Shown here: positions 45,605 to 53,757 of the stretch, piece after piece
Layout of the letters: every line of letters begins with the position of its first letter
How positions within the stretch are numbered: the first letter of the stretch is position 1
Source: Angomonas deanei
Taxonomy: Eukaryota; Euglenozoa; Kinetoplastea; Trypanosomatida; Trypanosomatidae
Length of the DNA stretch: 64,000 bases
Direction of reading: 5' to 3'
Assembly (NCBI GenBank): GCA_903995115.1
Contig: LR877170.1
Span: 248,001-312,000 of the forward strand
Translations under genes and position numbers: made by a program
The notes under the pieces: model-generated
The model's input: the letters and a program-made list of their open reading frames with translations, nothing else
Told to the model about the DNA's origin: nothing
Databases searched by the model: none

Positions 45605-47341
45605 TTACACGGCGCGCTTGCAAGAGTAGAGGAGGTTCTTGAGGGCCTTGACCTCCTTCTCGCTCTTGATGGCGTTCATCTTGGACTGGTAGTGCTGCAA
45701 GAAGAGGTGCGTGTGCTGCTTCAGCATCTCATCGACCTCCGCCTTGAGGATGGGGTTGTTGAGGGTGAAGAAACGAATCACGTAGTTGAGCTCCTGGACG
45801 TACATGTAGAAGAACTTGTTGGTGGCAGTGCCGTACATGATGCTGAGGTCCTTGTTGACCAGCAGGTACTCGTAGAACTTGGCGTAGTTGACGCGCACGT
45901 CATCGAGGTAGCCGTTGAGGCAGGCGTACAGGGACACGAGGGAGTTCATGAAGTAAGAGGGGTTCTTCTGGTTGAAGAGGGCGACGAAGCGAGCACCACG
46001 GATCATGGGGATCGTCTGCACCTGCTGTCCGCCGACGGAGTCAGCAGCTAGCTTACGGTACTCGGCGAGAATACCCTTCAGCCGGCCAGCCACGGCCTTC
46101 ATGGCGGCGTTCTGGGCGGAAGAACCGACACGGGACACGGACAGACCAATGTTCACGGCGGGACGCTGGCCACCAGTGAACAGCTTGGTGTCGAGGTAGA
46201 TCTGACCATCGGTAATGGAAATGACGTTGGTGACGATATAGGCGGTCACATCGTTGGACAGGGTCTCCACAATGGGGAGGGCGGTCACGGAACCGCCACC
46301 CTTACCGGGGGAAAGCATGGCAGCGCGCTCGAGCAGACGGGAGTGCAGGTAGAACACATCACCGGGGTAGGCCTCACGACCAGGGGGACGGCGGAGCAGC
46401 AGGGAAATCTGACGGTAGGCGACGGCCTGCTTGGAAAGATCATCGTACACGCACAGGCAGTGACGGCCGCGGTTCATGAAGTACTCACCCATGGTCACAC
46501 CAGAGTAGGGGGCGAGGTACTGGAGACCAGCGGGCTCGGCGGCAGTGGCAGCCATGACGGTGGTGTAGCGGAGGGCGCCGTAAGAGCGGAGGAGGCGGTG
46601 AATACGGGCGACGTTGGAGCAACGCTGACCGATGGACACGTAGATGGAAATGACGGCGTTCTTGGACAGAATCTGCTGGTTGGCACGCACCTGGTTCACA
46701 ATGGTGGACACGGCGATGGAGGTCTTACCGGTCTGACGATCACCGACGATGAGCTCACGCTGACCACGTCCGATGGGGATCATGGTGTCGACGGCCTTGA
46801 AGCCGGTGAGCAAGTTGTAGTTCACGGGAGAGCGGGACACAATGTTGGGGGCACCAGCATCCACCTTACCTAAAGTTTGCTCAGCCTGGAGCAGCGCACG
46901 GCTGCGCTGGATCAGACCAACGGGCACCTCGTGACCGAGGGGGTTCACCACCTTACCGAGCACGCCCGCACCCACAGGGATGTACAGGAGCTTGCCAGTG
47001 GCCATCACCTTCTGGCCGGACTGCACCTCGGTGATGTTATCCATGAGAATGATACCGATACGGCCATCCTTCTCCAAGTTGAACACCAGACCAGCGGCGA
47101 AGGTGGTGGGGCTCACCTGAATCATAATGATGGTGTTGTACGCCACACCGGGGTTGCCAGGGGCGGGGATGAGGGTGGCGATGGTACCGTCGATGGAGTG
47201 CACGTAGCCGATCATCTCGGTCGCCTTGAAGAAGGACTTCTGGCCGGGGGCGGCACTGGCGGCGGCACCAGCAGCGGGGGCTGCGGTGGAGGCCATGCGA
47301 GCCACAGCCGGCACGGCGAACTTGGACACAACGCGGCGCAT
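45605..47341 (-). CDS. ATP synthase F1 alpha subunit, mitochondrial (copy 3)
   Basis: This intact 578-residue protein starts at the ATG at 47341. It is identical to copy 1 except that three alanines of the presequence Ala tract are missing (a 9-bp difference near 47,262), which should not affect the mature subunit. Its bases at the sites where copy 2 differs match copy 1. The few bases upstream of the ATG (ttaatacaatg on the minus strand) are also similar to copy 1, so copies 1 and 3 are the closest pair. It is the first of the three in transcription order. Confidence 0.95.
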   Translation of the reverse strand: MRRVVSKFAVPAVARMASTAAPAAGAAASAAPGQKSFFKATEMIGYVHSIDGTIATLIPAPGNPGVAYNTIIMIQVSPTTFAAGLVFNLEKDGRIGIILMDNITEVQSGQKVMATGKLLYIPVGAGVLGKVVNPLGHEVPVGLIQRSRALLQAEQTLGKVDAGAPNIVSRSPVNYNLLTGFKAVDTMIPIGRGQRELIVGDRQTGKTSIAVSTIVNQVRANQQILSKNAVISIYVSIGQRCSNVARIHRLLRSYGALRYTTVMAATAAEPAGLQYLAPYSGVTMGEYFMNRGRHCLCVYDDLSKQAVAYRQISLLLRRPPGREAYPGDVFYLHSRLLERAAMLSPGKGGGSVTALPIVETLSNDVTAYIVTNVISITDGQIYLDTKLFTGGQRPAVNIGLSVSRVGSSAQNAAMKAVAGRLKGILAEYRKLAADSVGGQQVQTIPMIRGARFVALFNQKNPSYFMNSLVSLYACLNGYLDDVRVNYAKFYEYLLVNKDLSIMYGTATNKFFYMYVQELNYVIRFFTLNNPILKAEVDEMLKQHTHLFLQHYQSKMNAIKSEKEVKALKNLLYSCKRAV

Positions 47342-47732
47342 TGTATTAGTTTGGTTTTAAAAAAGGAAAAAAACTACTTGGTGGGTTGGAGACGGCGAGA
47401 GAAAGAAAAAAATTAATAGGTGCATCTGTATCATTCTTTTGGGGCAGAAGTGTGGACACGGAAAAAGGTATTCATCAGAAAGAGCGATAAGTTTTGTAGA
47501 TGCGCTATGATAGTTGAATGTTCGCTATGTATATATATGGTGTTCTCCCATTTATTAGGTTTTGTTTATGCTCTATTGGACTCTCTTGGGGTTTCTCTCG
47601 TCGCCACGAATTAGGTTTTAAAAAGGGGTTATGGAGTCGGGAAAAACGAACGAGGAATAAACATAAACATAAAAAAAAGAAAAGAAAAGAGTACAATGGA
47701 TCGATACACCATGAAACAGGAGTCGTACCACT
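47342..47732 (-). other. Gene-free spacer
   Basis: This 391-bp spacer has minus-strand C/T-rich stretches at about 47360-47410 that could serve the splicing of copy 3. Short frames on either strand look random. Confidence 0.4.
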
Positions 47733-48221
47733 TTACTTGGTGGGCTCCGTCGCACGGATCTCCTTCAGGTAGTACACGGTCTCAGCCGGAATCCGACCGA
47801 AAGCGGCGTCGACGTGCGTGACGGGCCAGTTGGCGACGGCCTCCTCGAGGAAAGGGGAGTGCGGTTCTAAGGGAGGGTAAATACTTCTCCTGCCAACCAG
47901 GGTGAAGGCAAGAAACAACGCTAAGCACTTTGTCAGCCAACGGAGCAGAAGGAGGAGGTCCGTCTTCTCAAAGGTGGCGATGGCCATCTCACCAGAGGCA
48001 ATGTACTTGCACTCCGAGATGAACTTCTGGAAGCGGTAGCCCACCAGATGACGCTGAGCGTGTACGTACTCTTGCCACACCAGCGTGCACACGTCCTCCC
48101 CTTGCTTCTCGTGGATGTCAATGTGCTGCTTGAGAGGACCAGTCATGGCGGCGACGCTTCTGCGGCAGGCGGCGACTGGGACGGTGACGGGCTTGGTCAA
48201 GGCTTGAAGGATTTTTCCCAT
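47733..48221 (-). CDS. Small mitochondrial-type membrane protein
   Basis: This intact frame of 162 residues starts at the ATG at 48221 (MGKILQALTKPV); the slightly longer in-frame start is TTG. The basic, hydroxylated N-terminus (KPVTVPVAACRRSVAAM) looks like a mitochondrial presequence. One hydrophobic segment (LLLLLRWLTKCLALFLAFTLV) near residues 87-107 probably spans the inner membrane. The rest is soluble (HVDAAFGRIPAETVYYLKEI). Size and plan fit an accessory subunit of a respiratory complex or of the ATP synthase membrane sector, but I cannot match it to a named one. Adjacency to the alpha genes is weak evidence in this group. Confidence 0.6.
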   Translation of the reverse strand: MGKILQALTKPVTVPVAACRRSVAAMTGPLKQHIDIHEKQGEDVCTLVWQEYVHAQRHLVGYRFQKFISECKYIASGEMAIATFEKTDLLLLLRWLTKCLALFLAFTLVGRRSIYPPLEPHSPFLEEAVANWPVTHVDAAFGRIPAETVYYLKEIRATEPTK

Positions 48222-48623
48222 TGTCAAAGGGTTGGAACGGGTATATGCTATTTCTAATAATAACAGTAGAAAAAAAAAAAAGGAGAAGTGTAGGCATGTA
48301 ATAAGAGCAGTGAGTGGACCCGCTTCTTTGAACTATTATGGAGTCATCGGTTCCTGCACGCATACATAAATTAAGTAAATGTAAAAAAAGATTGTCCTAG
48401 TCAGAGGTCACACCTCAATGTCCCGCTTAACTTGCTTGCGTTAAGAAAAAAACAGTTTTACGTTTTCTCGTGAAATTGACAGTATCCAACAGATTTGCGC
48501 AGTTGTCTTACTGACAAGTGACAATCAGAAAAAGAAAAAGGAATAAAATAATTAAAAACGTTTTTTTGATAGTCATTCTCCATGTCTATCATGTCAACAT
48601 ATATAAAAAGGAGAAAGGGCGGT
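48222..48623 (-). other. Gene-free spacer
   Basis: This 402-bp spacer has a minus-strand C/T tract with a T11 run at about 48270-48285, followed by TTATTAG, a plausible splice acceptor for the small mitochondrial gene. The rest is presumably the 3' UTR of the carrier gene. Confidence 0.45.
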
Positions 48624-50060
48624 TTAGCCCAATGAGGATACGCTTCCGAGTCTCTTCCTGAAAAAGCGCGCGATGAAATTTTGCTTGTTCTTCCACAGGG
48701 TGATGTAGCAAATGAGCCCCGGAACAGTCATGCTGCAGCTGATGAAGACGCATCCAAAGGAATAGTTGCCATTGTACTTCACCTGCAGCTGAGCTTGAAT
48801 CGGGGGAGCAGAGAAGCCCCCGAGCGTTCCGGCAACGAACACACAACCCATGAAAAATCCAAGGTTGGGTCCGTAGAAATTCTTCGCAATCAGGGCTGGC
48901 ATGACGGCAAAGATACCCGCGGTGCAGAAACCGACGATAGAGCAGGTGGCGGCAAAGGCGGCGTAGTCGCGGCAAAAGATTAGCAAGGCGCTTGAGAATG
49001 CTCCAAGGGCGCAGCACGCACAGTAGGCAAACTCATCTGCGGTGAAGGAGGCGATGCTACCCACCAGGATAGATCCCACAATTTGAAAGACTCCCCAAAA
49101 GGTAAAAATGGTAGACGCCTTGGAGGTGGAAATGGCGGTCACATTCGCATACACTGTACCTTCGGCTCCCATAGAAGAAACGTAGGGCACAATCACGTAA
49201 ATGAGGCCGTAGAATGCCCACCCGAAAATGGCGAACATGAAGAAATTGGAAAGGAATTCCACCGTGAGAAACGCGCGCAGGTACTCCTTCGGTCGAAGCC
49301 GTCTGGTGTGGATGGCGTGGAACAACCTGTCCTTCTTCATGAAAAATCCGGCCTTTTCCGTTTCGTCCACCTTTCCTGCGCACACCTCCTCTGCCTCACC
49401 GGTTTCGTCTGCATTTGGTTCGTTGCTTTCTTCTGTAGGAACGGGATGACGGCGGCAGGAGAATATGCTGGCGAACAAACCGATGGCACAAAACGACGAC
49501 ATGAGCCGGAACGTTTTCCTCCATCCGTACATTTCCACCCACTTTCCCAAAATCGGTGCAATCCAGGCGCTGCCGATGCCGCCTCCGCTGAAATTAATGC
49601 CTTGGGCAAGTCCGATGCGTTTCTGAAACCAAGAACCAGTTGCAGCCGCACCCGGTGAGAGCATGAAGGCAGAAGAAATGGAAGCCAACAAACAGTAGGA
49701 AAACGTTACCTCCACGGAACTGTTGGCAAACGATGAGCTCAACCAGCAGCCGGCAAAGAGCAGTACCGTTGAAATAAGCATCATCAGTCTTGGTGGGACA
49801 CGGTCGACCAAAAAGCCGGCAAAAACACCAAAAACGGGCGAAAGACCGAGAGAGACTGAATTACCGAAACTTACGCTTGTCGCCGACGGGAAACCAAGAG
49901 TGGGATCGGTCTGCATGCTGTTTGAGAAGGTTGAAAAACTGTTATCGATACCGTAGGTCATCATTTGCATTAGTGCACCTGAAATTGCGACGGCGTATCC
50001 CAGCCAGTGATCAGCTGGCTTTTGGTTGATTGATCGAAACTTTTTATAAAGAGTTGACAT
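48624..50060 (-). CDS. MFS transporter, monocarboxylate-carrier-like
   Basis: This intact frame of 478 residues starts at the ATG at 50060. About twelve hydrophobic spans lie in two groups of six, separated by a charged loop of about 60 residues (TEESNEPNADETGEAEEVC and on). GVFAGFLVDRVPPR after the second span is the major-facilitator loop motif, and WFQKRIGLAQGINFSGGGIG is close to the equivalent region in monocarboxylate and oxalate/formate-type carriers. It probably moves a small organic acid with protons across the plasma membrane or a mitochondrial or glycosomal membrane; the substrate cannot be told from sequence. Codon use is less biased than in the ATP synthase genes. Confidence 0.75.
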   Translation of the reverse strand: MSTLYKKFRSINQKPADHWLGYAVAISGALMQMMTYGIDNSFSTFSNSMQTDPTLGFPSATSVSFGNSVSLGLSPVFGVFAGFLVDRVPPRLMMLISTVLLFAGCWLSSSFANSSVEVTFSYCLLASISSAFMLSPGAAATGSWFQKRIGLAQGINFSGGGIGSAWIAPILGKWVEMYGWRKTFRLMSSFCAIGLFASIFSCRRHPVPTEESNEPNADETGEAEEVCAGKVDETEKAGFFMKKDRLFHAIHTRRLRPKEYLRAFLTVEFLSNFFMFAIFGWAFYGLIYVIVPYVSSMGAEGTVYANVTAISTSKASTIFTFWGVFQIVGSILVGSIASFTADEFAYCACCALGAFSSALLIFCRDYAAFAATCSIVGFCTAGIFAVMPALIAKNFYGPNLGFFMGCVFVAGTLGGFSAPPIQAQLQVKYNGNYSFGCVFISCSMTVPGLICYITLWKNKQNFIARFFRKRLGSVSSLG

Positions 50061-50466
50061 AAATAATAAAAGGACTTCAAAAATAAAGGAATATAAATTT
50101 ACTGCGAGACAGTTGAGGTGAAGAGAGAAGGAGAATGGGAAGAGAGGAACAAATTACTGCAAATTTCAACAACAACAAAAACAAAACAAAAAATAGAAGA
50201 AGATAGATTTTTTATTAATATTTTTCATTATTGTTATCATTTACTGTTTTCAGTTAAACGTTATTCGGTTAGATTAGATTAATTAGGCTGAGCTGCGCTG
50301 AAATAAAAATAAGGAAAAAAAAAAAACGGGGGAAAAAAAAGACGTTGTAGCGGGAATATTCTTCTGATTATCGCAGACTCGGCGAAAAAGTGTCGAGCTC
50401 TGTGTTCGTATACATGGAGAGTTGGTTTGCTATCTTTTTTTCTCCCTTCACAAACAAGCTTTTCTT
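50061..50466 (-). promoter_or_regulatory. Spacer with strong splice acceptor for the MFS gene
   Basis: In this 406-bp spacer the minus strand has an almost pure C/T tract (about 50118-50153), then TCGCAG with AG at 50103-50102, about 40 bases before the ATG. The remainder is A/T-rich 3' UTR of NOG2 with A-runs and no gene. Confidence 0.55.
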
Positions 50467-52281
50467 TTAAGCAGTGGCCTTCTCGAAGAATTTATTCCAC
50501 AACTCATCGGTGGTTTCGTGTTCCGCATCCGCCTTTGTGAATTGCTCCGACTCCACAACGGCTTTCTTGGCCTTCTTCTTTTGTTGACGCTTAAGCTTCT
50601 TCTCCTCTTCCTCTTTTTCTTTCATGTACGTCGCGACAGTTGCCTCTTCTTTGGGAATTTCCTTTGTCGCCTTCTTTTTCTTCTTGGCTGTTTTTTTATC
50701 ATTTTCGCCCTTTTCCTCGTCATCAGATAATTCGACGTCCTCTTCATTTCGTACAATCGTTTCATCGACTACATTAAAATTATTATAGTGGTCAATCAGC
50801 TTCATTTGTTTTTCTTCTGGCAAGTCAATGGCGTCCCTGTAATGCTTGTTCGTCTCGAATGACGGTGCATTAAACCATGGCAAGCGTCCGCGCTGCCAAT
50901 CGTATAAAACCATTCGCGCCGCTGCTTCCACATCCGGTAAACCGCCGGCCACCAGCTTACCGCGGAGTTTAGCCAACTGCTCCAAAAAGTCGTTCACGTC
51001 TGCCCATTTAGTAACCCCATATGTAGCTACGACGTCCTTCTCCTTGACAATTTGTAGAACAGTATTGACAGCATCCGTCTTGTCCGCGTTACCCAGTCTT
51101 TCCACTCTGACCACACCTTTTAAAATAGCTTGAACATCGTTGTTGGACTCTCGGTCGTACACGATTCCTGGACAGTCAATTAAAAATATACTCTTTGTCA
51201 AGGCGACGTACTGCCACACTTTTGTCTCTCCTGGAATGGGCGCCACTTTGCAAACCGTCTTCCGGCGCAGCGTGTTAATGAGGGAACTCTTTCCGACGTT
51301 CGGGTAGCCAATAATACCTACTGAAATAGGCGTCTTGGTTCGTTTGCTTCCTCTGTGTGTCACATTGTGCAATTTAGAAAATTGGCGCAGGAGGGAAATT
51401 AAGTTTCCCTTTCCGAACGGGTGATTGACGCTGGCGTGAAACGCGATGGTCGGGTAATCCTTGCTTAATATTTGCAACCAGCGAGCAGTTGCCCACAGCG
51501 GTACCAAATCGCACTTGTTCAATATCAACACAAAGTGTTTGTATTTTTTCTCCCTTCGCATGTAATCTTCCAAAAACGCGCTGCGGGTGCCCATTGGGTC
51601 GCGTGCGTCCACAATGTAGAGAACCACGTCCGAACTATCGATCACTTTGTAAAGCTCCGTCCAAATTCTGTTGGACTGCCCCTTCGACAGTAGAACGCTG
51701 TTTTTTGTTCTGTCGTCCCTCGTCACGTCGCCCTCTCTCTTTAAGTCACGATCCTTGTCCTGCTTGCCGTTGGCATATTCGGCTCCCTTTTCTGCTGCAT
51801 TGGAGGCGAGAACATCCATAGTCGAGGATTCCATTCTAACCCTCTTTCGTTGAGCCTTGTCGCCAAAAGTTTTGTCCCAGTCCATTTCTTTCCGGATGCT
51901 ACCCTCCTCATTTTTAGGAACCTCCAGTAAACTAAGCGGCAATTTCGATTGCTTGATAATGACACTATAAGGATCCTTGTATTTTGCACCCATTTCCTCC
52001 CGGAAGGTTTTTAGGGCTTCTTGCCCAATGGTGCGAGTATTGCCGAACCACCTTCGATCGGGGGCGACTCTCGCCATTTGAGTTTCCACTCTATCGGAGG
52101 CTTTCAGGACACTTCCCTGGATAATGTTACCCTTTTCGTCTCGTTTAATTTTGGATTTATACATTTTTAGTCGTTTGATTGTACGCTGGTCGCGCAAGCT
52201 GGTCTTATTCGGGTCCGTTCTTCTACTGGGGTTTGTGGGAGGGAGAATTCCCTTACCCGCTTTCTTGCCTGGCTTACCCAT
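50467..52281 (-). CDS. NOG2: Nucleolar GTP-binding protein 2 (60S biogenesis)
   Basis: This intact 604-residue protein starts at the ATG at 52281. The N-terminal domain (TDPNKTSLRDQRTIKRLKMY and on) is the NGP1NT domain. The GTPase motifs are circularly permuted: G4 NKCD (255-258) comes before G1 GYPNVGKS (325-332) and G3 DCPG (369-372). This order and the surrounding IVDARDPMGTRS identify the NOG2/Nug2/GNL2 subfamily. It binds pre-60S particles in the nucleolus and nucleoplasm and acts as a checkpoint before export. The C-terminus is a long Lys/Glu-rich tail, as is usual. All G motifs are intact. Confidence 0.9.
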   Translation of the reverse strand: MGKPGKKAGKGILPPTNPSRRTDPNKTSLRDQRTIKRLKMYKSKIKRDEKGNIIQGSVLKASDRVETQMARVAPDRRWFGNTRTIGQEALKTFREEMGAKYKDPYSVIIKQSKLPLSLLEVPKNEEGSIRKEMDWDKTFGDKAQRKRVRMESSTMDVLASNAAEKGAEYANGKQDKDRDLKREGDVTRDDRTKNSVLLSKGQSNRIWTELYKVIDSSDVVLYIVDARDPMGTRSAFLEDYMRREKKYKHFVLILNKCDLVPLWATARWLQILSKDYPTIAFHASVNHPFGKGNLISLLRQFSKLHNVTHRGSKRTKTPISVGIIGYPNVGKSSLINTLRRKTVCKVAPIPGETKVWQYVALTKSIFLIDCPGIVYDRESNNDVQAILKGVVRVERLGNADKTDAVNTVLQIVKEKDVVATYGVTKWADVNDFLEQLAKLRGKLVAGGLPDVEAAARMVLYDWQRGRLPWFNAPSFETNKHYRDAIDLPEEKQMKLIDHYNNFNVVDETIVRNEEDVELSDDEEKGENDKKTAKKKKKATKEIPKEEATVATYMKEKEEEEKKLKRQQKKKAKKAVVESEQFTKADAEHETTDELWNKFFEKATA

Positions 52282-52812
52282 TTTTGGTTCGTTTAATTAA
52301 TACTTAAATAATAATAAGTCAAAAAGTAATCTGGATGCGATTGCCCTTACAAAATCGTTGGTTGCTTATCAAATTAGTTCTTTTTTTTTTTAAAAAAAAA
52401 AAGTTGCTGTTCTTGGAACAAATGACCAAAAAATAACAACAATAATAATAAAAGGAATGCCTGCCGAAATTAAATTGACAGGGACTCTTGTGCACTGTCG
52501 GAAACAAACAACACTAAAGTGTGAAAGGACGCGTTTTTTCCTTCTTCTTTTTGCGTATGAAGTTATTCATTTTAGTTTTGTTGTTCGCGAAAAAAAAAAA
52601 AAAAAAAAAAGAAGATGCGAATGACAACGGAAAGAAAGGAAGAGAACGGGGAAGAGAATGGAAGTGCAATTTCACGATTGATACAACATCGAGCGTCAGC
52701 GATTTGCCAGAGTACGTTTTAAGCCAAATGGAAAAATTAAATAGGGTAATCATTAAAGAAAAAAAGAAGATTGCTAGTGTTAAACTTGGTTAAGGGTTTC
52801 TCTTCATGACTT
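52282..52812 (-). other. Longest gene-free spacer, with purine-rich block
   Basis: This 531-bp stretch has an A20 run near 52590-52610 and a plus-strand purine-only block at about 52630-52660, i.e. C/T on the minus strand, followed by further T-rich sequence. It can supply splice signals for NOG2 and holds the 3' UTR of the Skp1-like gene. A 78-codon plus-strand frame inside is discussed among the rejected items. Confidence 0.45.
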
Positions 52813-53349
52813 TCACTGAACGAAGGTTGGCTTAATCAATTCATTGATCCAGTCCTCCTTGATGTCCTCGTCGTGCTCTGCCACATCAACGCCAAAGATT
52901 TCCTGAACGGCCTGCTGATCAGCGTTATTTCTCAGCTTGCATCCCAACGCAATAGACATGAAGTCGATCAGACCAGTGATCTTGTATTTTTCGGCAACGT
53001 TCATCGTGGTGAGGAAGTGAGTTCTTTGGGGGGGAGCGAATAACTTTTCAGCGAACTCCAGGTCCCAACCCTTGAACACGTAAGAGATATCGCGATAGGG
53101 GCAAGGGCGGGGCAGCTCACTCGCGGAATGTCCGTCAATACCGTACTTGTCAACCCATCGAACAAGGTTCATGAGGACACAGGCAGTAGACTCAAACGCG
53201 CCGTCTTTGACAAAGGGGCATTTCGCAACAGCGGTTTCGGGGGCCTCCACGTCTTTGTTGTCTTCGCAGTGAACCAAGACGCATCCCGGCTTGGTCTTAC
53301 GCTCCGATCCCTGGATCAGAACAATGCGCATATCGTTGGTATCCGCCAT
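52813..53349 (-). CDS. Skp1-like protein
   Basis: This intact frame of 178 residues starts at the ATG at 53349 and is the first gene of the long minus-strand unit. The fold pattern of Skp1 is visible: a BTB-like N-terminal part with LMNLVRWVDKYG, then WDLEFAEKLFAP, then FLTTMNVAEKYKITGLIDFM followed by SIALGCKL, and finally an acidic end with an EDIKEDWINELI helix in place of the usual EEE-REENQW segment. Skp1 links F-box proteins to cullin-1 ubiquitin ligases. The N-terminal part diverges and is longer than in animals, so it could be a kinetoplastid paralogue; elongin C is a weaker alternative. Confidence 0.75.
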   Translation of the reverse strand: MADTNDMRIVLIQGSERKTKPGCVLVHCEDNKDVEAPETAVAKCPFVKDGAFESTACVLMNLVRWVDKYGIDGHSASELPRPCPYRDISYVFKGWDLEFAEKLFAPPQRTHFLTTMNVAEKYKITGLIDFMSIALGCKLRNNADQQAVQEIFGVDVAEHDEDIKEDWINELIKPTFVQ

Positions 53350-53757
53350 TTTAAAGTTTGAATAATTATGTTTATTTTCTTCTTAAAATCTGTGTTTTAA
53401 AAAACGAAAAGGACGAAAAGGGGTGAACGGAGAAGCACCAGAAAACACGAAGCTTTATCGTCCGGCCAAAAGCAATAATAAAGGACGGCCCGGTTATTCA
53501 AGGAAGATGAAAACACGAAAAAGGAGGGGGCGGGCGGCGCGTTTTGGCGCGTTCCGCGGTTTGGTTCCGGCTGTCGCCGAGGCGGCCTCCGCCTGGTTGG
53601 GGGCGGCCGGCGCCCCTGGCCCGATTTCCACCCCGCCTCCCCCGGCGAGGAAACGCCCCCTCAACGCCGGAACCATGCCGAAAGCGGGAACCCCTCCCCC
53701 AAGCGCCACCAACCCCAACCCTCCCCAAAACCTTCTCACACACCAAAGCCAACCACC
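53350..53757. promoter_or_regulatory. Divergent strand-switch region, probable transcription start
   Basis: 408 bp separate the start codons of oppositely directed genes, the layout at which RNA polymerase II initiates both ways in trypanosomatids. The left third is A-rich. The right part (53525-53757) is very G+C-rich, and near 53,690-53,735 the plus strand is C-rich while the minus strand carries several G3-G5 runs. An AG in CCAAAG just before CCACCATG is a possible splice acceptor for the plus-strand gene. No core promoter motif can be named. Confidence 0.65.

Larger units (their letters stand above)
41357..47341 (-). repeat. Tandem triplication of the ATP synthase alpha gene
   Basis: Three direct copies with a period of about 2.1 kb have near-identical coding sequence but dissimilar spacers. 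Homology stops within about ten bases of the stop and close to the start codon. Confidence 0.95.

Noticed and set aside
41444-47416. Long plus-strand frames (up to 179 codons) opposite the ATP synthase alpha genes
   Set aside because: They lie antisense to strongly codon-biased genes, repeat with each copy, and read as His/Glu/Gly/Val-rich sequence typical of the reverse frame of G+C-rich codons. They are shadows.
52521-52793. Plus-strand frame of about 80-90 codons in the NOG2/Skp1 spacer
   Set aside because: It begins at GTG or an internal ATG, has a lysine run from an A20 homopolymer, and opposes the direction of the unit. The end (VSDLPEYVLSQMEKLNRVI) looks protein-like, but there is no splice signal or known match.
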